Counted from the stretch's first letter, positions 42,256-51,240 are shown. The stretch is 58,111 nt of DNA from Acidobacteriota bacterium (GCA_026393985.1 JAPKZB010000063.1:1-58111), one strand, 5' to 3'. Notes: generated from the letters alone by a model not told the origin. Made by a program: numbers and translations.

Positions 42256-43232
42256 CCGCAGTACCCGTTGGCCCGGAACCACGCCGCCGCCCGCTCCAAA
42301 CCCACCCGCGCCGGCGCAGGCGCGTAGCCCAGTTCCTTGGCCGCCTTGGCATGGGTCACCCACATCTTCTTCCCCGCCATCTTAACGCCTTCAAGCGGCG
42401 CCCGCGGCGCCTGCCCCGTCATCGCCGCCCACCCCGTACTCACCAGCGCCGCCAGATAAGCCACCCCGTACGGCACGCGCCACCGCGGCGGCTCCCCCAG
42501 CGCCGCAAAGATCTCCCGCAGCGTCAGGTTCTCGCTGCCCAATATGTACCGCTCCCCCACCCGGCCCCGCTCGGCCGCCAACACATGCCCCCGCGCCACA
42601 TCCCGCACATCCACTACGTTCAACCCCGTATCGAGATACGCCGGCATCCGCCCATTCAAAAAATCCACCAGCGTCTGCCCCGTCGGCGTCGGCTTGAAAT
42701 CATGATCCCCCACCGGCGCCGTCGGATTCACTATCACCACCGGAAACCCCTCCCCGGCAAACTCCAGCGCCACCCGCTCGGCCAGAAACTTCGAGCGTTT
42801 ATAATGCCCCGTCATCTCCTCCAGCCCGACCGGCAGCGACTCCTCGCCCAATCCCCCCTCGACGAAATGGATACATCCCACCGTGCTCGTGTACACCACC
42901 CGCTCCACCCCCGCCGCCCGCGCCGCCGCGAGCAGATTCCGCGTCCCCTCCACGTTCGAACGGTACAATTCCCCCGGCTCCGGCGACCACAACCGGTAAT
43001 CCGCCGCCACGTGGTACACGACGCCGCACCCCGCCACCGCCCCGTCCAGCGACGCCCGGTCCTGCAAGTCCCCCGTCACCACCTCGAACCGCTCCCCGTA
43101 CTGCGCCGGCAACTCCCGCACCGGATTCCGGCCGCGCGTCAGCGCCCGCACCGGCGTCCCCGCCTCAGCCAACTGCCGCGCCACGTGCCACCCCACGAAG
43201 CCCGACGCCCCAGTTACCAGTACCGGTTTCAA
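42252..43232 (-). CDS. hpnA: Hopanoid-associated NAD-dependent epimerase HpnA
   Basis: A 326-residue extended short-chain dehydrogenase/epimerase. It has the NAD fold VLVTGASGFVGWHVARQLAE, the hallmark YHVAADYRLWSPEPGELYRS of HpnA proteins, STVGCIHF and the catalytic YKRSK. HpnA is a sugar-epimerase-like protein often found with shc; its exact reaction is unproven. The start is TTG 43232, overlapping the shc stop as TTGA; there is no ATG in a suitable place, and the longer frame antisense to nothing useful runs through shc. Confidence 0.85.
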   Translation of the reverse strand: MKPVLVTGASGFVGWHVARQLAEAGTPVRALTRGRNPVRELPAQYGERFEVVTGDLQDRASLDGAVAGCGVVYHVAADYRLWSPEPGELYRSNVEGTRNLLAAARAAGVERVVYTSTVGCIHFVEGGLGEESLPVGLEEMTGHYKRSKFLAERVALEFAGEGFPVVIVNPTAPVGDHDFKPTPTGQTLVDFLNGRMPAYLDTGLNVVDVRDVARGHVLAAERGRVGERYILGSENLTLREIFAALGEPPRWRVPYGVAYLAALVSTGWAAMTGQAPRAPLEGVKMAGKKMWVTHAKAAKELGYAPAPARVGLERAAAWFRANGYCG

Positions 43233-45148
43233 CGCTCTGCTTTGAGGAACGTCGCCAGCGCCAGCAGCGGGAACGAGTTCCGGTAAAGGTGATACCGCAG
43301 ATAGAAGACGTTGGGGAAGCCCGTACCCGTCGCCGCCTCTTCGCTCCACGTGCCATCGGCGTTCTGCTTCTGAATCAGGTACTCCACGCCCCGCTGCACG
43401 CTCGACGAGTAGGTATCCCCGCTCGCGAGCAAGCCCAGCACGGCCCACGCCGTCTGCGAAGGCGTCGAAGCCGCCGGCACAAACACGTTCTCCCGGTAGC
43501 TTTCCGGGCTCTCACCCCAGCCGCCATCGGCGTTCTGAATCGACCGCAGCCACTCGCCCGCCCGCAGCACCGCCACCTCCCGGTCGCTCTCGCCCGCCGC
43601 CCGCAGGCCGCGCACCGCAAAGCAGGTGCCGTAGATGTAGTTCACACCCCACCGCCCCTGCCAGCTCCCATCGGCCTCCTGCGCACGTTCCAGATACGCC
43701 ACCCCCTGCCGGATCGCCGGATGGTCCGCCCGCACCCCGTGCAACGTCAAAGCCTCCACCACCCGGCCCGTAATGTCCGGGCAGGTCGGGTCCAGCATCG
43801 CGTTATGATCGGCAAACGGCACGTCACTCAAAAACTGCCAGTTGTTATCGACGTCAAAGGCCGCCCACCCCCCATCGGTCGACTGCATCGCCAGCAGCCA
43901 GTCCACCGCCCGCTTCACCGCCGCCGCCGCCTGCGCCGCCGGCTGCCCGCAGGCCGCAAAATGCAGCCCCAGCAGCACCATCGCCGTATCGTCAATATCG
44001 GGGTAATACTCGTTGGCGAACTCAAAGTACCAGCCGGAAGGCTCCACCTGCGGACGCTTGATGCTCCAATCGCCCTTCCGACGCACCTCCTTGGTCAGCA
44101 GCCAGTCGCCCGCTCGCGTCAACAACTCCGCCGGCGCCATGCCGCTTTCGCCCAAAGCATGGGACGCAATCGCCGTATCCCACACCACCGAAAAACAGGG
44201 CTGGAAAAAGAAGCGCTCCCCGTCGTCCACCATCAGATTGGCAAACTGGTTCTCCGCTTCGGCCCGGTCCGGATGGTCCGGAGCGTAGCCCAGCAGATCC
44301 ATCGCCATGATCGTGTACATCATCGGCGGATAGATCGCCGCCAACCCATCGGTGTAGCGGGTCCGCTCGGTAATCCACTCCATCGCTTTCCGAATCGCAC
44401 GCCGCCGCAGCGCCCCGCTGCCATACCGCTCCCACAGTTTGAAGACCTTATCGATCCGCAAAAACGTGTTCCGCCGGTTGAAGAAACCGTCATCCCGCGG
44501 CAGCGCCAGGCTCACCCCGGGCACCAGCAGCTCGGCGAGCGAAAAACCCGCCGGCACCGGCCGCGGCTCCACCGTCAGCGCCTGTACAATCGCCAGCGGA
44601 ATCACAATCGCCCGCGTCCACGAACTCATCTCGTAGATCACCTTCCCCAGCAGAATCAACTCCGGAGGAATCGACGGCACGTGCTGCCGCGGGTACAGCC
44701 CAAACAGGCTCAAATTGATCTTGACGTAGCTGTTGGCCGCCTGCAGCCCGCCAAGACGCAGAATGGTCTCGCGCAACAGCACCATCCGCGAATCTTCTAC
44801 CGAGACCCCCGCCGCCTTCAGCGCAAAGTAGGCCTTGATCGAGGCGTTCACATCCGCCGGGCCGCCCGGAAAAAGATTAAAGCCGCCCTCGGGAAGCTGT
44901 CTTTGCCGAATCGACCGCACCGCCCGTTCCATCTGCGGCCGCGCCGGCGGGTCCCAACTGCCCTGCTGCGGCGGGTAAAGCCACAACTGCAGCAGAATGT
45001 AATCGGCTTCGAGCGTAGTGTCCGCCGTCAGGTCACCCCACCAGTAGCCACTCTCCTGCTGATTCTCCGCAAACCACTCCACCGCCCGCCGCGCCGTATT
45101 CGCCGCCGCGGCAACGAGTGCGTCCGTTACCTGCAGGCTCGGGGTCAT
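43229..45148 (-). CDS. shc: Squalene-hopene cyclase
   Basis: A 639-residue alpha-barrel enzyme that cyclises squalene to hopene and hopanol at the membrane. The protonating motif DxDD is at 384-387 (YYPDIDDTAMV). QW repeats are visible, e.g. DGGWAAFDVDNNWQF, EADGSWQGRWGVNYIYGTCF, NADGGWGES and SQTAWAVLGLLASGD. Near the N-terminus is ESGYWWGDLTADTTLEADYI. Length is normal. It overlaps ispH upstream and hpnA downstream by four bases each. Confidence 0.96.
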   Translation of the reverse strand: MTPSLQVTDALVAAAANTARRAVEWFAENQQESGYWWGDLTADTTLEADYILLQLWLYPPQQGSWDPPARPQMERAVRSIRQRQLPEGGFNLFPGGPADVNASIKAYFALKAAGVSVEDSRMVLLRETILRLGGLQAANSYVKINLSLFGLYPRQHVPSIPPELILLGKVIYEMSSWTRAIVIPLAIVQALTVEPRPVPAGFSLAELLVPGVSLALPRDDGFFNRRNTFLRIDKVFKLWERYGSGALRRRAIRKAMEWITERTRYTDGLAAIYPPMMYTIMAMDLLGYAPDHPDRAEAENQFANLMVDDGERFFFQPCFSVVWDTAIASHALGESGMAPAELLTRAGDWLLTKEVRRKGDWSIKRPQVEPSGWYFEFANEYYPDIDDTAMVLLGLHFAACGQPAAQAAAAVKRAVDWLLAMQSTDGGWAAFDVDNNWQFLSDVPFADHNAMLDPTCPDITGRVVEALTLHGVRADHPAIRQGVAYLERAQEADGSWQGRWGVNYIYGTCFAVRGLRAAGESDREVAVLRAGEWLRSIQNADGGWGESPESYRENVFVPAASTPSQTAWAVLGLLASGDTYSSSVQRGVEYLIQKQNADGTWSEEAATGTGFPNVFYLRYHLYRNSFPLLALATFLKAER

Positions 45149-46116
45149 AGCGAAGCGGGCGTGCTGATCTGCGTAAGCCGGGCGCTGTTCAGCTCGGGAG
45201 GCAGCTGGAAGCGCACGTCCTCCTCCCGCACCTCCAACTCTTCCCGCTCGGCAAATCCGTTCTCCTCAAGAAACGTCATGATGCGCTCCACCAGGTGCTC
45301 CGGCGCTGACGCCCCGGCCGTAATCGCCACGGTCGCAATCCCGTCGAGCCAAGCCTTCTGCACATCAGACTCATCATCCACCAGATACGCCGGAACGCCC
45401 GAGTTCTGGCACACCTCCACCAACCGCTGCGAGTTCGAACTGTTCTTCGAGCCCACCACCAGCAGCAAGTCGCACAACGGCGCCACGGCCTTCACCGCCA
45501 CCTGCCGGTTCTCGGTCGCATAGCAGATGTCCTGCGAATGCGGCCCCTGAATCAGCGGGAAGCGCTCCACCAGCCGTTTCACAATGTGGCTCGTCTCGTC
45601 GAGACTCAACGTGGTTTGCGTCAAATACGCCATCTTCGTCGGATCGGCCACCTCCAGACGGTCTACGTCCTCTACTGAGGAAACGAGCTTCATCGCCTCC
45701 GGCGCTTCGCCCAGCGTCCCGACTACCTCATCGTGGTTCTCGTGGCCAATCAGCACAATCGAGTAACCCTTCCGCGCGAACTTCACCGCCTCCAGATGCA
45801 CCTTCGTCACCAGCGGACACGTCGCGTCAATCACGTTCAGATTCCGGACCGCCGCATCGGTCCGCACCGAAGGCGCTATGCCGTGCGCGCTGAAAATCAC
45901 CCGGGCCTGCGCCGGCACCTCGTCCAACTCCTCGACGAAAACAGCTCCGGCCGCCCGCAGTTCATCCACCACGTGCTTGTTATGGACAATCTCTTTGCGC
46001 ACATAGATCGGCGCGCCGTACATCTCCAGGGCAATCTTCACCACATCAATCGCCCGCACCACGCCCGCGCAAAACCCGCGTGGGGTCAAGAGAATAATCT
46101 TCTTCCCGGTTACCAT
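45145..46116 (-). CDS. ispH: 4-hydroxy-3-methylbut-2-enyl diphosphate reductase
   Basis: A 323-residue iron-sulfur enzyme of the MEP pathway that yields IPP and DMAPP. The three cluster Cys are Cys16 (TPRGFCAGVVRA), Cys100 (VIDATCPLVTKVH) and Cys198 (SQDICYATENRQ). The substrate-binding motifs SAHG, GHENHDEVVGT and VVGSKNSSNSQRL are intact. The gene begins 11 bp after waaA-lpxK and overlaps shc, so isoprenoid supply is coupled to hopanoid synthesis. Confidence 0.96.
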   Translation of the reverse strand: MVTGKKIILLTPRGFCAGVVRAIDVVKIALEMYGAPIYVRKEIVHNKHVVDELRAAGAVFVEELDEVPAQARVIFSAHGIAPSVRTDAAVRNLNVIDATCPLVTKVHLEAVKFARKGYSIVLIGHENHDEVVGTLGEAPEAMKLVSSVEDVDRLEVADPTKMAYLTQTTLSLDETSHIVKRLVERFPLIQGPHSQDICYATENRQVAVKAVAPLCDLLLVVGSKNSSNSQRLVEVCQNSGVPAYLVDDESDVQKAWLDGIATVAITAGASAPEHLVERIMTFLEENGFAEREELEVREEDVRFQLPPELNSARLTQISTPASL

Positions 46117-46126
46117 AAGTACAGAT

Positions 46127-48382
46127 CTACCTGATTATAGCCCGGATCTGCCGGACCAAGTCCGCTTCTTCCTCAATCGCCACCCCGATCCGCAGCCAGA
46201 GCACCTGCACCGGATCGAGAATCTCCGCCAGATCCCCCGGCAGGTTCATCATGTCTTTTTCCGTGGTCAACAGCACCTCGGCGCCCTGCTGCCGCGCCTG
46301 CTCCCGAATCCGCAACAATTCCCGGTGCCGGTAGTGGTGATGGTCGCCAAACGTCCAGCGGAACAACGGCGACACCCCCTGCTCCCGCAGGCTCGACCAG
46401 AATGTCGCCGGGTTGGCCAGTCCGCAAAAGGCCGCCACCCGCTCACCGCACAGCGCCACCGCCTCTCCTGTCCGCGCATCCACCCAGGCCTCGGCCTCGA
46501 CGCGCGAACGGTACACCGGCACCGGCGGTAAACGCCGCCGTAACGCCGTGTACCGCCGGCCCCGTTCGGTCCGCGTCAGCAGAATCGCCGTGGCGTGCCG
46601 CAGCGCCTCCGGCGTCTCCCGCTGCCGCCCCAGCGGAAACGAGGCATCACCCGCGAACGGGTCGCGCGCATCGAGCAGCACCAAATCAAAATCCCGCCCT
46701 AGTCGGTGATGCTGAAACCCGTCGTCCAGCACAAACACATCCGGATGCACCGCCGCCTCCATCGCCCGCCCCACCGCATAACGGTCCCGTCCCACCCCGA
46801 CGTGAACCTGCCCCGAACGAACAAAAATCTGCGCCTCGTCCCCTGTCCGCGCTATCGGCGCCGTGGTCCCCCGCGGCGCCACCGTCACCTCGTCCGCCAG
46901 CAGCCGCTTATAGCCCCGCGTCAGGATCGCCGGTTCCCGAAAGTGCTTGGCCACCGCCAGCGCCGTCGGCGTCTTCCCCGCCCCGCCCATGCTGATGCCC
47001 CCTACGCTGATTACCGGCGTCGCCAGCCGCTGCGCCACCGCCCGCGCCCGGTTCCGCCGCGCCCCCCACGCCCACAACCAGCCCAGCGGCCCCAGCGTCA
47101 CCGCCGCCAGCCAAGGGTGCAGCGGCACCGGCCAGGCCTCTTCAATCTCCTCGGCCAGCACCTCCAACGTCCGCCCCAGCGCCCCCCGCCGTCCCGCGGC
47201 CAACTCCCGCGCCCGCTCTCCCCAGCCCCCCGGCGCACGCAGCATCTCGGCCACCACCGCGGCGAAATCCTCCCGCGTGCACCGCCGCAGCCCGCCGCCG
47301 GCCGTAAACGCCGCCGCCATCTCAGCAAAATTCTCCATGTGCGGTCCGGCCACCACGGGCTTGCCCAAAAGAGCCGCCTCGAGAATGTTGTGCCCCCCGC
47401 GCCGCGCCAGCGTCCCGCCCATGAACACCAAATCGGCCAGCCGGTACACGCCGCTCAACTCGCCCAGCGAATCGAGCAGCAACACCCCCGGCACCCCCAC
47501 CGCCCCCCCCTCGCTCCGCCGCCGGAAAATAATCCCCGCCGCCGCCAACTTCCCCGCCACCACCCCAAACCGCTCCGGCTTCCGCGGCGCCAGTATCATC
47601 ACCAAGTCCGGAAACTCCGCCACCCACCGCGGCCACGCCGCAATCACAGCATCGTCTTCGTCAACATCTTCGCAATGCGTGCTCGCCACCACCAGGATCT
47701 TGCCCGCTCCGGCCACCGCCGCCGCCACCTCCGGCGGTGTCACCATCCGCCCCGGGTCCAGGTCATACTTCAGATTCCCGTTGTTGACCGCCCCCCGCGC
47801 CCCAAGTGCTATATAGCGCCTTGCGTCCTGCTCGCTCTGCGCGAGCAACCGGTGCGGCAGCGCCAGCACCGGGGCAAACAGCCACCGGAAGCGCCGGTAG
47901 CGCGGCAGCGCCCGGTCAGAGATGCGGCCGTTGACCACCACCAGCCGCGCCCCGCTCCGCCGCGCCTCCCGCCACAGGTGCGGCCAGATCTCGGTTTCAA
48001 GAATCACCACCAGCGTCGGTCGCAACGCCCGCAGCACCCGGCGCACCGCAAACACGAGGTCCACCGGAGGGTAGAAAATGCCGTCGGTACATCCCGCCAG
48101 CCGCTGTTCGGCCATCTGCCGGCCCGTCGCCGTCGTCGTCGACACGTAAATCGGCGTGTCCGGATACCGCTCTCGCAGCGCGTGCACCAGATCCACCACG
48201 CTGAGCACTTCGCCCACCGAGACCGCGTGCAGCCAGACCCCGCCCGGCGCCACAATCGGAAACGGCAGCCCACCAAACCGCTCCGGCAGCGTCCGCCCGT
48301 AACGGACCACGAGAAACGCGAACAGGGCGGGAAAGCCAAGCAACTGCGCCAGACGATAGAGGAGGTAGATCAGAGTCTGCAA
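46127..48382 (-). CDS. waaA-lpxK: Fused Kdo transferase (WaaA) and tetraacyldisaccharide 4'-kinase (LpxK)
   Basis: One uninterrupted 751-residue frame joins two lipid A enzymes. Residues 1-415 are WaaA/KdtA: RYGRTLPERFGGLP, GGVWLHAVSVGEV with the catalytic Glu, TTTATG, ETEIWPHL, GNLKYDLDP and FMGGTLARRGGHNILEAALL. Residues about 425-751 are LpxK: a membrane-proximal helix LAAVTLGPLGWLWAWGARRN, Walker A VGGISMGGAGKTPTALAV (about 460-477), DDGFQHHRLGRDFDLVLLDA and LTTEKDMMNLP. Both catalytic centres look complete, so it should phosphorylate lipid A at 4' and add Kdo. The start is taken as TTG 48382, which gives the usual WaaA N-terminal helix; GTG 48421 is an alternative. It heads the ispH-shc run. 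Confidence 0.9.
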   Translation of the reverse strand: MQTLIYLLYRLAQLLGFPALFAFLVVRYGRTLPERFGGLPFPIVAPGGVWLHAVSVGEVLSVVDLVHALRERYPDTPIYVSTTTATGRQMAEQRLAGCTDGIFYPPVDLVFAVRRVLRALRPTLVVILETEIWPHLWREARRSGARLVVVNGRISDRALPRYRRFRWLFAPVLALPHRLLAQSEQDARRYIALGARGAVNNGNLKYDLDPGRMVTPPEVAAAVAGAGKILVVASTHCEDVDEDDAVIAAWPRWVAEFPDLVMILAPRKPERFGVVAGKLAAAGIIFRRRSEGGAVGVPGVLLLDSLGELSGVYRLADLVFMGGTLARRGGHNILEAALLGKPVVAGPHMENFAEMAAAFTAGGGLRRCTREDFAAVVAEMLRAPGGWGERARELAAGRRGALGRTLEVLAEEIEEAWPVPLHPWLAAVTLGPLGWLWAWGARRNRARAVAQRLATPVISVGGISMGGAGKTPTALAVAKHFREPAILTRGYKRLLADEVTVAPRGTTAPIARTGDEAQIFVRSGQVHVGVGRDRYAVGRAMEAAVHPDVFVLDDGFQHHRLGRDFDLVLLDARDPFAGDASFPLGRQRETPEALRHATAILLTRTERGRRYTALRRRLPPVPVYRSRVEAEAWVDARTGEAVALCGERVAAFCGLANPATFWSSLREQGVSPLFRWTFGDHHHYRHRELLRIREQARQQGAEVLLTTEKDMMNLPGDLAEILDPVQVLWLRIGVAIEEEADLVRQIRAIIR

Positions 48383-48441
48383 TCGACAGCCCTTAGTATA
48401 ACGGCCGGGCAACCATTCCACGGCCGGGCGCGTCCCCTACA

Positions 48442-49047
48442 ATGAAAACCATGAAGGCCCTTCCCGCCATCCTCCTGTTGACCGCCGTCCTCCATGCCGA
48501 AAAGAAGATCGAACCGTTCCGGCCGGCCGCCATCGAGACCTACGCCTCCAAGCAGACCAACCAGGGGCTGACCGTCGCCGCCGTCGCCTACGACGATGCC
48601 GACGAAGCCAAGGCCGCCTTCGGCAAGCTGCATCCCTACGAACACGGCATCCTGCCCGTTCTGGTTTTGTTCAAAAACGAAGGCTCCAAGACGCTCAATC
48701 TCGAGCACGCCCGGTTTCAATATCTCGGCCCCGGCTCCCGCAAGCTCGAGGAGACCCCGGCCGAGGACATCAGCCGGCTCAAGGGACCGGGCCGTCCCCG
48801 TTACAACCCCACCCCGCTGCCGACCACCATCCCCGGCATGCGGCGGAACAAAAACCCGCTGCAGAATCCGGTGATCATCGAACGGGCCTTCGCAGCGAAA
48901 ATGCTGCCGCCCGGCGAAACGGCCTATGGCTTTCTGTACTACCAGACCGGCCACAGCCGCTCCGCCCGGCTCTACATAACAGGAATTACCGAGGCCCAGA
49001 CGAGCCAGGAGCTGTTCTACGTCGAAGTACCGCTCGGGGCGCAGTAG
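48442..49047 (+). CDS. Exported protein of unknown function
   Basis: A 201-residue protein with a signal peptide (MKTMKALPAILLLTAVLHA). The rest has IETYASKQTNQGLTVAAVAY, GKLHPYEHGILPVLVLFKNE and GSKTLNLEHARFQYLG, a pattern I associate with conserved acidobacterial exported proteins, then a proline-rich segment and a final beta-strand region. The pattern resembles a small beta-sandwich. It is divergent from waaA-lpxK with about 60 bp between the starts, and ends 5 bp before the convergent cyclophilin gene. Function unknown. Confidence 0.65.
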   Translation: MKTMKALPAILLLTAVLHAEKKIEPFRPAAIETYASKQTNQGLTVAAVAYDDADEAKAAFGKLHPYEHGILPVLVLFKNEGSKTLNLEHARFQYLGPGSRKLEETPAEDISRLKGPGRPRYNPTPLPTTIPGMRRNKNPLQNPVIIERAFAAKMLPPGETAYGFLYYQTGHSRSARLYITGITEAQTSQELFYVEVPLGAQ

Positions 49048-49052
49048 CCTGT

Positions 49053-49874
49053 CTAGAGCTTCTTCTGCGCCGGAGCGGGCTTGGCGGGAGCCGCCGCCGG
49101 CTTGGCCGCCGCGGCTGGTTTGGCCGCCGCCGGCGCCGCCTTCTTCGGAGTAGCGGTCACCGGCGGGTACCCTTCACGCCGCACAGCCACCCGCATCTTG
49201 ACCGGAACGGCCGGCATATCGCCCCGGCTCTTGGGTAGGTTCGCAATTCGCGTCACCAGTTCCTGGCCCTCGATTACCTGACCAAAAATCGTGTGGCGGC
49301 CATTGAGGTGCGGCGTGGGACCCTCGGTGATGAAAAACTGGCAGGAGCCCGTCCCCGGACCCGCGTTCGCCATCGCGAGCCGTCCCGGAACGTCGAACTT
49401 CAACGTAGGATGAAACTCGTCCGGGATCACATCGGTGCCGCCCGTGCCCGTGCCGAGCGGATCCCCGCCCTGGATCATGAATCCCGGGATCACGCGGTGG
49501 AAGGTCAGCCCGTTATAGAGGGGAGCTTTGGACCGGACGCCCGTGCGGGGGTTGGTCCACTCTTTGCGTCCCATGGCTAGGTCGGCGAAGTTCTTCACCG
49601 TGATTGGCGACTCTTCGGCAAACATCTTAGTGACGATGGTGCCGAGCGTGGTCGCGCCTTGCGTAATGGTGAAGTAGGCATACGTGCCGGGTTCGCGCGC
49701 CGGTTTGGCGGGAGCCACGGCGGGTGTCACAGGCGCCGCAGCGGGCTTGGCCGCAGCGGGCTTGGCCGGGGCGGGCTTGGCCGGGGTGGGCTTCGGAGCC
49801 GCGGCCGGGGGCTGCGCCCAGGCCAACACCGGGGCGACAATCAGGAGCCATCGCAAATTCGTCTTCATTCTCAT
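49053..49874 (-). CDS. Exported cyclophilin-type peptidyl-prolyl isomerase
   Basis: A 273-residue protein. A signal peptide (to about 20) is followed by an Ala/Pro/Lys-rich tail of about 40 residues. The cyclophilin domain (about 65-225) has NGLTFHRVIPGFMIQGGDPL with the catalytic Arg, then LAMANAGPGTGSCQFFITEG and LNGRHTIFGQVIEGQELVTR. A second Ala/Pro/Lys tail (about 235-273) closes it. It should isomerise prolyl bonds in periplasmic proteins. The low-complexity tails on both sides are unusual and may bind the cell wall or membrane; they are composed of PAKPA-type units. Two start codons (49874, 49868) are possible. Divergent from msrA. Confidence 0.9.
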   Translation of the reverse strand: MRMKTNLRWLLIVAPVLAWAQPPAAAPKPTPAKPAPAKPAAAKPAAAPVTPAVAPAKPAREPGTYAYFTITQGATTLGTIVTKMFAEESPITVKNFADLAMGRKEWTNPRTGVRSKAPLYNGLTFHRVIPGFMIQGGDPLGTGTGGTDVIPDEFHPTLKFDVPGRLAMANAGPGTGSCQFFITEGPTPHLNGRHTIFGQVIEGQELVTRIANLPKSRGDMPAVPVKMRVAVRREGYPPVTATPKKAAPAAAKPAAAAKPAAAPAKPAPAQKKL

Positions 49875-49914
49875 CAGCTTAAACCGTTAGGTGGGGAGTG
49901 CGCATCCAACCGAT

Positions 49915-50439
49915 ATGGCTGCAACCGAGATCGCAACACTGGGCGGAGGCTGTTTCTGGTGCCTCGAAGCTGTTTTTGACCGGATGAAGGGGGTTTTGTC
50001 CGTCGAGTCCGGCTATATGGGCGGCCACGTAGAAGATCCCTCCTACGAGGCAGTTTGTATGGGAACCACGGGTCACGCCGAGGTAGTCCGCATCACGTTC
50101 GATCCGGCGCAGGTCACCTTCCGGGACATCCTGCGCGTCTTTTTTGGCATTCACGACCCGACCACCTTGAACCGGCAGGGCAACGACGTTGGGACGCAGT
50201 ATCGCTCCGCTATTTTTTACCATTCGCCGGAACAGCTGGCCGCGGCGCGGGAGGTGATCGCCGCGTCCGAAGAGCCGGAGTCCGTAGTGACGGAAATGAC
50301 TCCGGCGGTCATCTTCTACGAGGCTGAGGCCTACCATCAGGAGTACTTCGCCCGGAACCCACACGCCGGGTATTGCCAGTACGTTGTGCGCCCAAAAGTC
50401 GAGAAGTTCCACCGCTACTTCGCGGCCTGGAACCGATAA
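49915..50439 (+). CDS. msrA: Peptide methionine sulfoxide reductase MsrA
   Basis: A 174-residue enzyme reducing methionine-S-sulfoxide. It has the signature [17 protein letters not shown] with the catalytic Cys13, [35 protein letters not shown] and [13 protein letters not shown]. There is no signal peptide, so it is cytoplasmic. ATG 49915 is preferred over an earlier GTG at 49891. A resolving Cys is present in AGYCQYVV near the end. It stops three bases before the tRNA-Ser gene on the other strand. Confidence 0.95.
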   Translation: MAATEIATLGGGCFWCLEAVFDRMKGVLSVESGYMGGHVEDPSYEAVCMGTTGHAEVVRITFDPAQVTFRDILRVFFGIHDPTTLNRQGNDVGTQYRSAIFYHSPEQLAAAREVIAASEEPESVVTEMTPAVIFYEAEAYHQEYFARNPHAGYCQYVVRPKVEKFHRYFAAWNR

Positions 50440-50442
50440 AGC

Positions 50443-50532
50443 TGGCGGAGAGGAAGGGATTCGAACCCTTGGTACCCTTTCGAGTACGACGATTTAGCAA
50501 ACCGTTGCTTTCGACCGCTCAGCCACCTCTCC
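50443..50532 (-). tRNA. tRNA-Ser (anticodon GCT)
   Basis: Read on the minus strand: acceptor ggagagg ... cctctcc with G discriminator and encoded CCA, D-arm tggctgagcggtcgaaagca, anticodon loop tttgctaaa with anticodon GCT, a long variable arm as expected for serine, and T-loop ggttcgaatccc. Reads AGC/AGU codons. About 90 nt. Confidence 0.95.
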
Positions 50533-50568
50533 GCGAGTTCGCTACGGTCAATCAGTAGAATACCACAA

Positions 50569-51240
50569 CTACTTTTTCTCGAACAGGGCCAGCCACTGCG
50601 AGTTGGGCAAAAAGGCTTCGCGGACGACGGCGCGGTAGCCGAAGCTCTCGATCTGCGCGACGACGTCGGCTTCGTCGAGCCGGATATGGGTGACGGCGAA
50701 GTTGGGATTCGGGTTGGCCATGGCGCCGGGGCGCTTATAGTAGTCGATGAGGGCCAGCTTGCCGCCCGGCTTGAGCGCGCGGCGGATGCGCGACAACATC
50801 TCCTCGGGATAGTCGAAGTGATGGTAGGCGTCGAGGATGAAGATGAGATCAGCAAAGGCGGTGTCGAGATTTGGATCCTTCTCGGTGCCGAGGACGAAGG
50901 TGACATTTTTCAGGTGCGAGGCCTTTTGCTTTGCCTTTTCAAGAAAGTCCGGAAAAATGTCTTCGGCCACCACGCGTCCGCGCGGCCCGACCGCCTCGCT
51001 CAGGAACGGCAACATGTAGCCCACGCCCGTGCCGATGTCGACAACGGTCATCCCCGGCTTGATGCGTAGGGCAGCGATCAACTCCTTCGGCTTCTGCCGG
51101 GCATCGCGATGCTCGCCGTCGAGTGAGGCGGCCATGCCGGCCCGGCCTTCGAGGGTGCGGTAGCGGTCGTTCGCCCCCGGGGCGGGCTGGCCGAAGAGGC
51201 TGATTTGCGAAACGAAGCCAACGAGGAGCAGGAGTTTCAT
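50569..51240 (-). CDS. Secreted SAM-dependent methyltransferase-like protein
   Basis: A 223-residue protein with an N-terminal signal segment (MKLLLLVGFVSQISLFGQPA) and a class I methyltransferase domain: MTVVDIGTGVGYMLPFLSEA (motif I), VAEDIFPDFLEKAK, DLIFILDAYHHFDYPEEMLS and RRALKPGGKLALIDYY. The domain looks complete. Export of a SAM enzyme is odd because SAM is not expected in the periplasm, but this layout is seen in other acidobacterial and proteobacterial genomes. It overlaps the hom stop as ATGA and follows hom on the same strand. Confidence 0.75.
   Translation of the reverse strand: MKLLLLVGFVSQISLFGQPAPGANDRYRTLEGRAGMAASLDGEHRDARQKPKELIAALRIKPGMTVVDIGTGVGYMLPFLSEAVGPRGRVVAEDIFPDFLEKAKQKASHLKNVTFVLGTEKDPNLDTAFADLIFILDAYHHFDYPEEMLSRIRRALKPGGKLALIDYYKRPGAMANPNPNFAVTHIRLDEADVVAQIESFGYRAVVREAFLPNSQWLALFEKK

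Noticed and set aside
43289-45523. 744-codon plus-strand frame
   Set aside because: Antisense to shc and ispH; no recognisable domain.
46706-48445. 579-codon plus-strand frame
   Set aside because: Antisense to waaA-lpxK; strongly His/Arg/Pro-biased as expected of a shadow.
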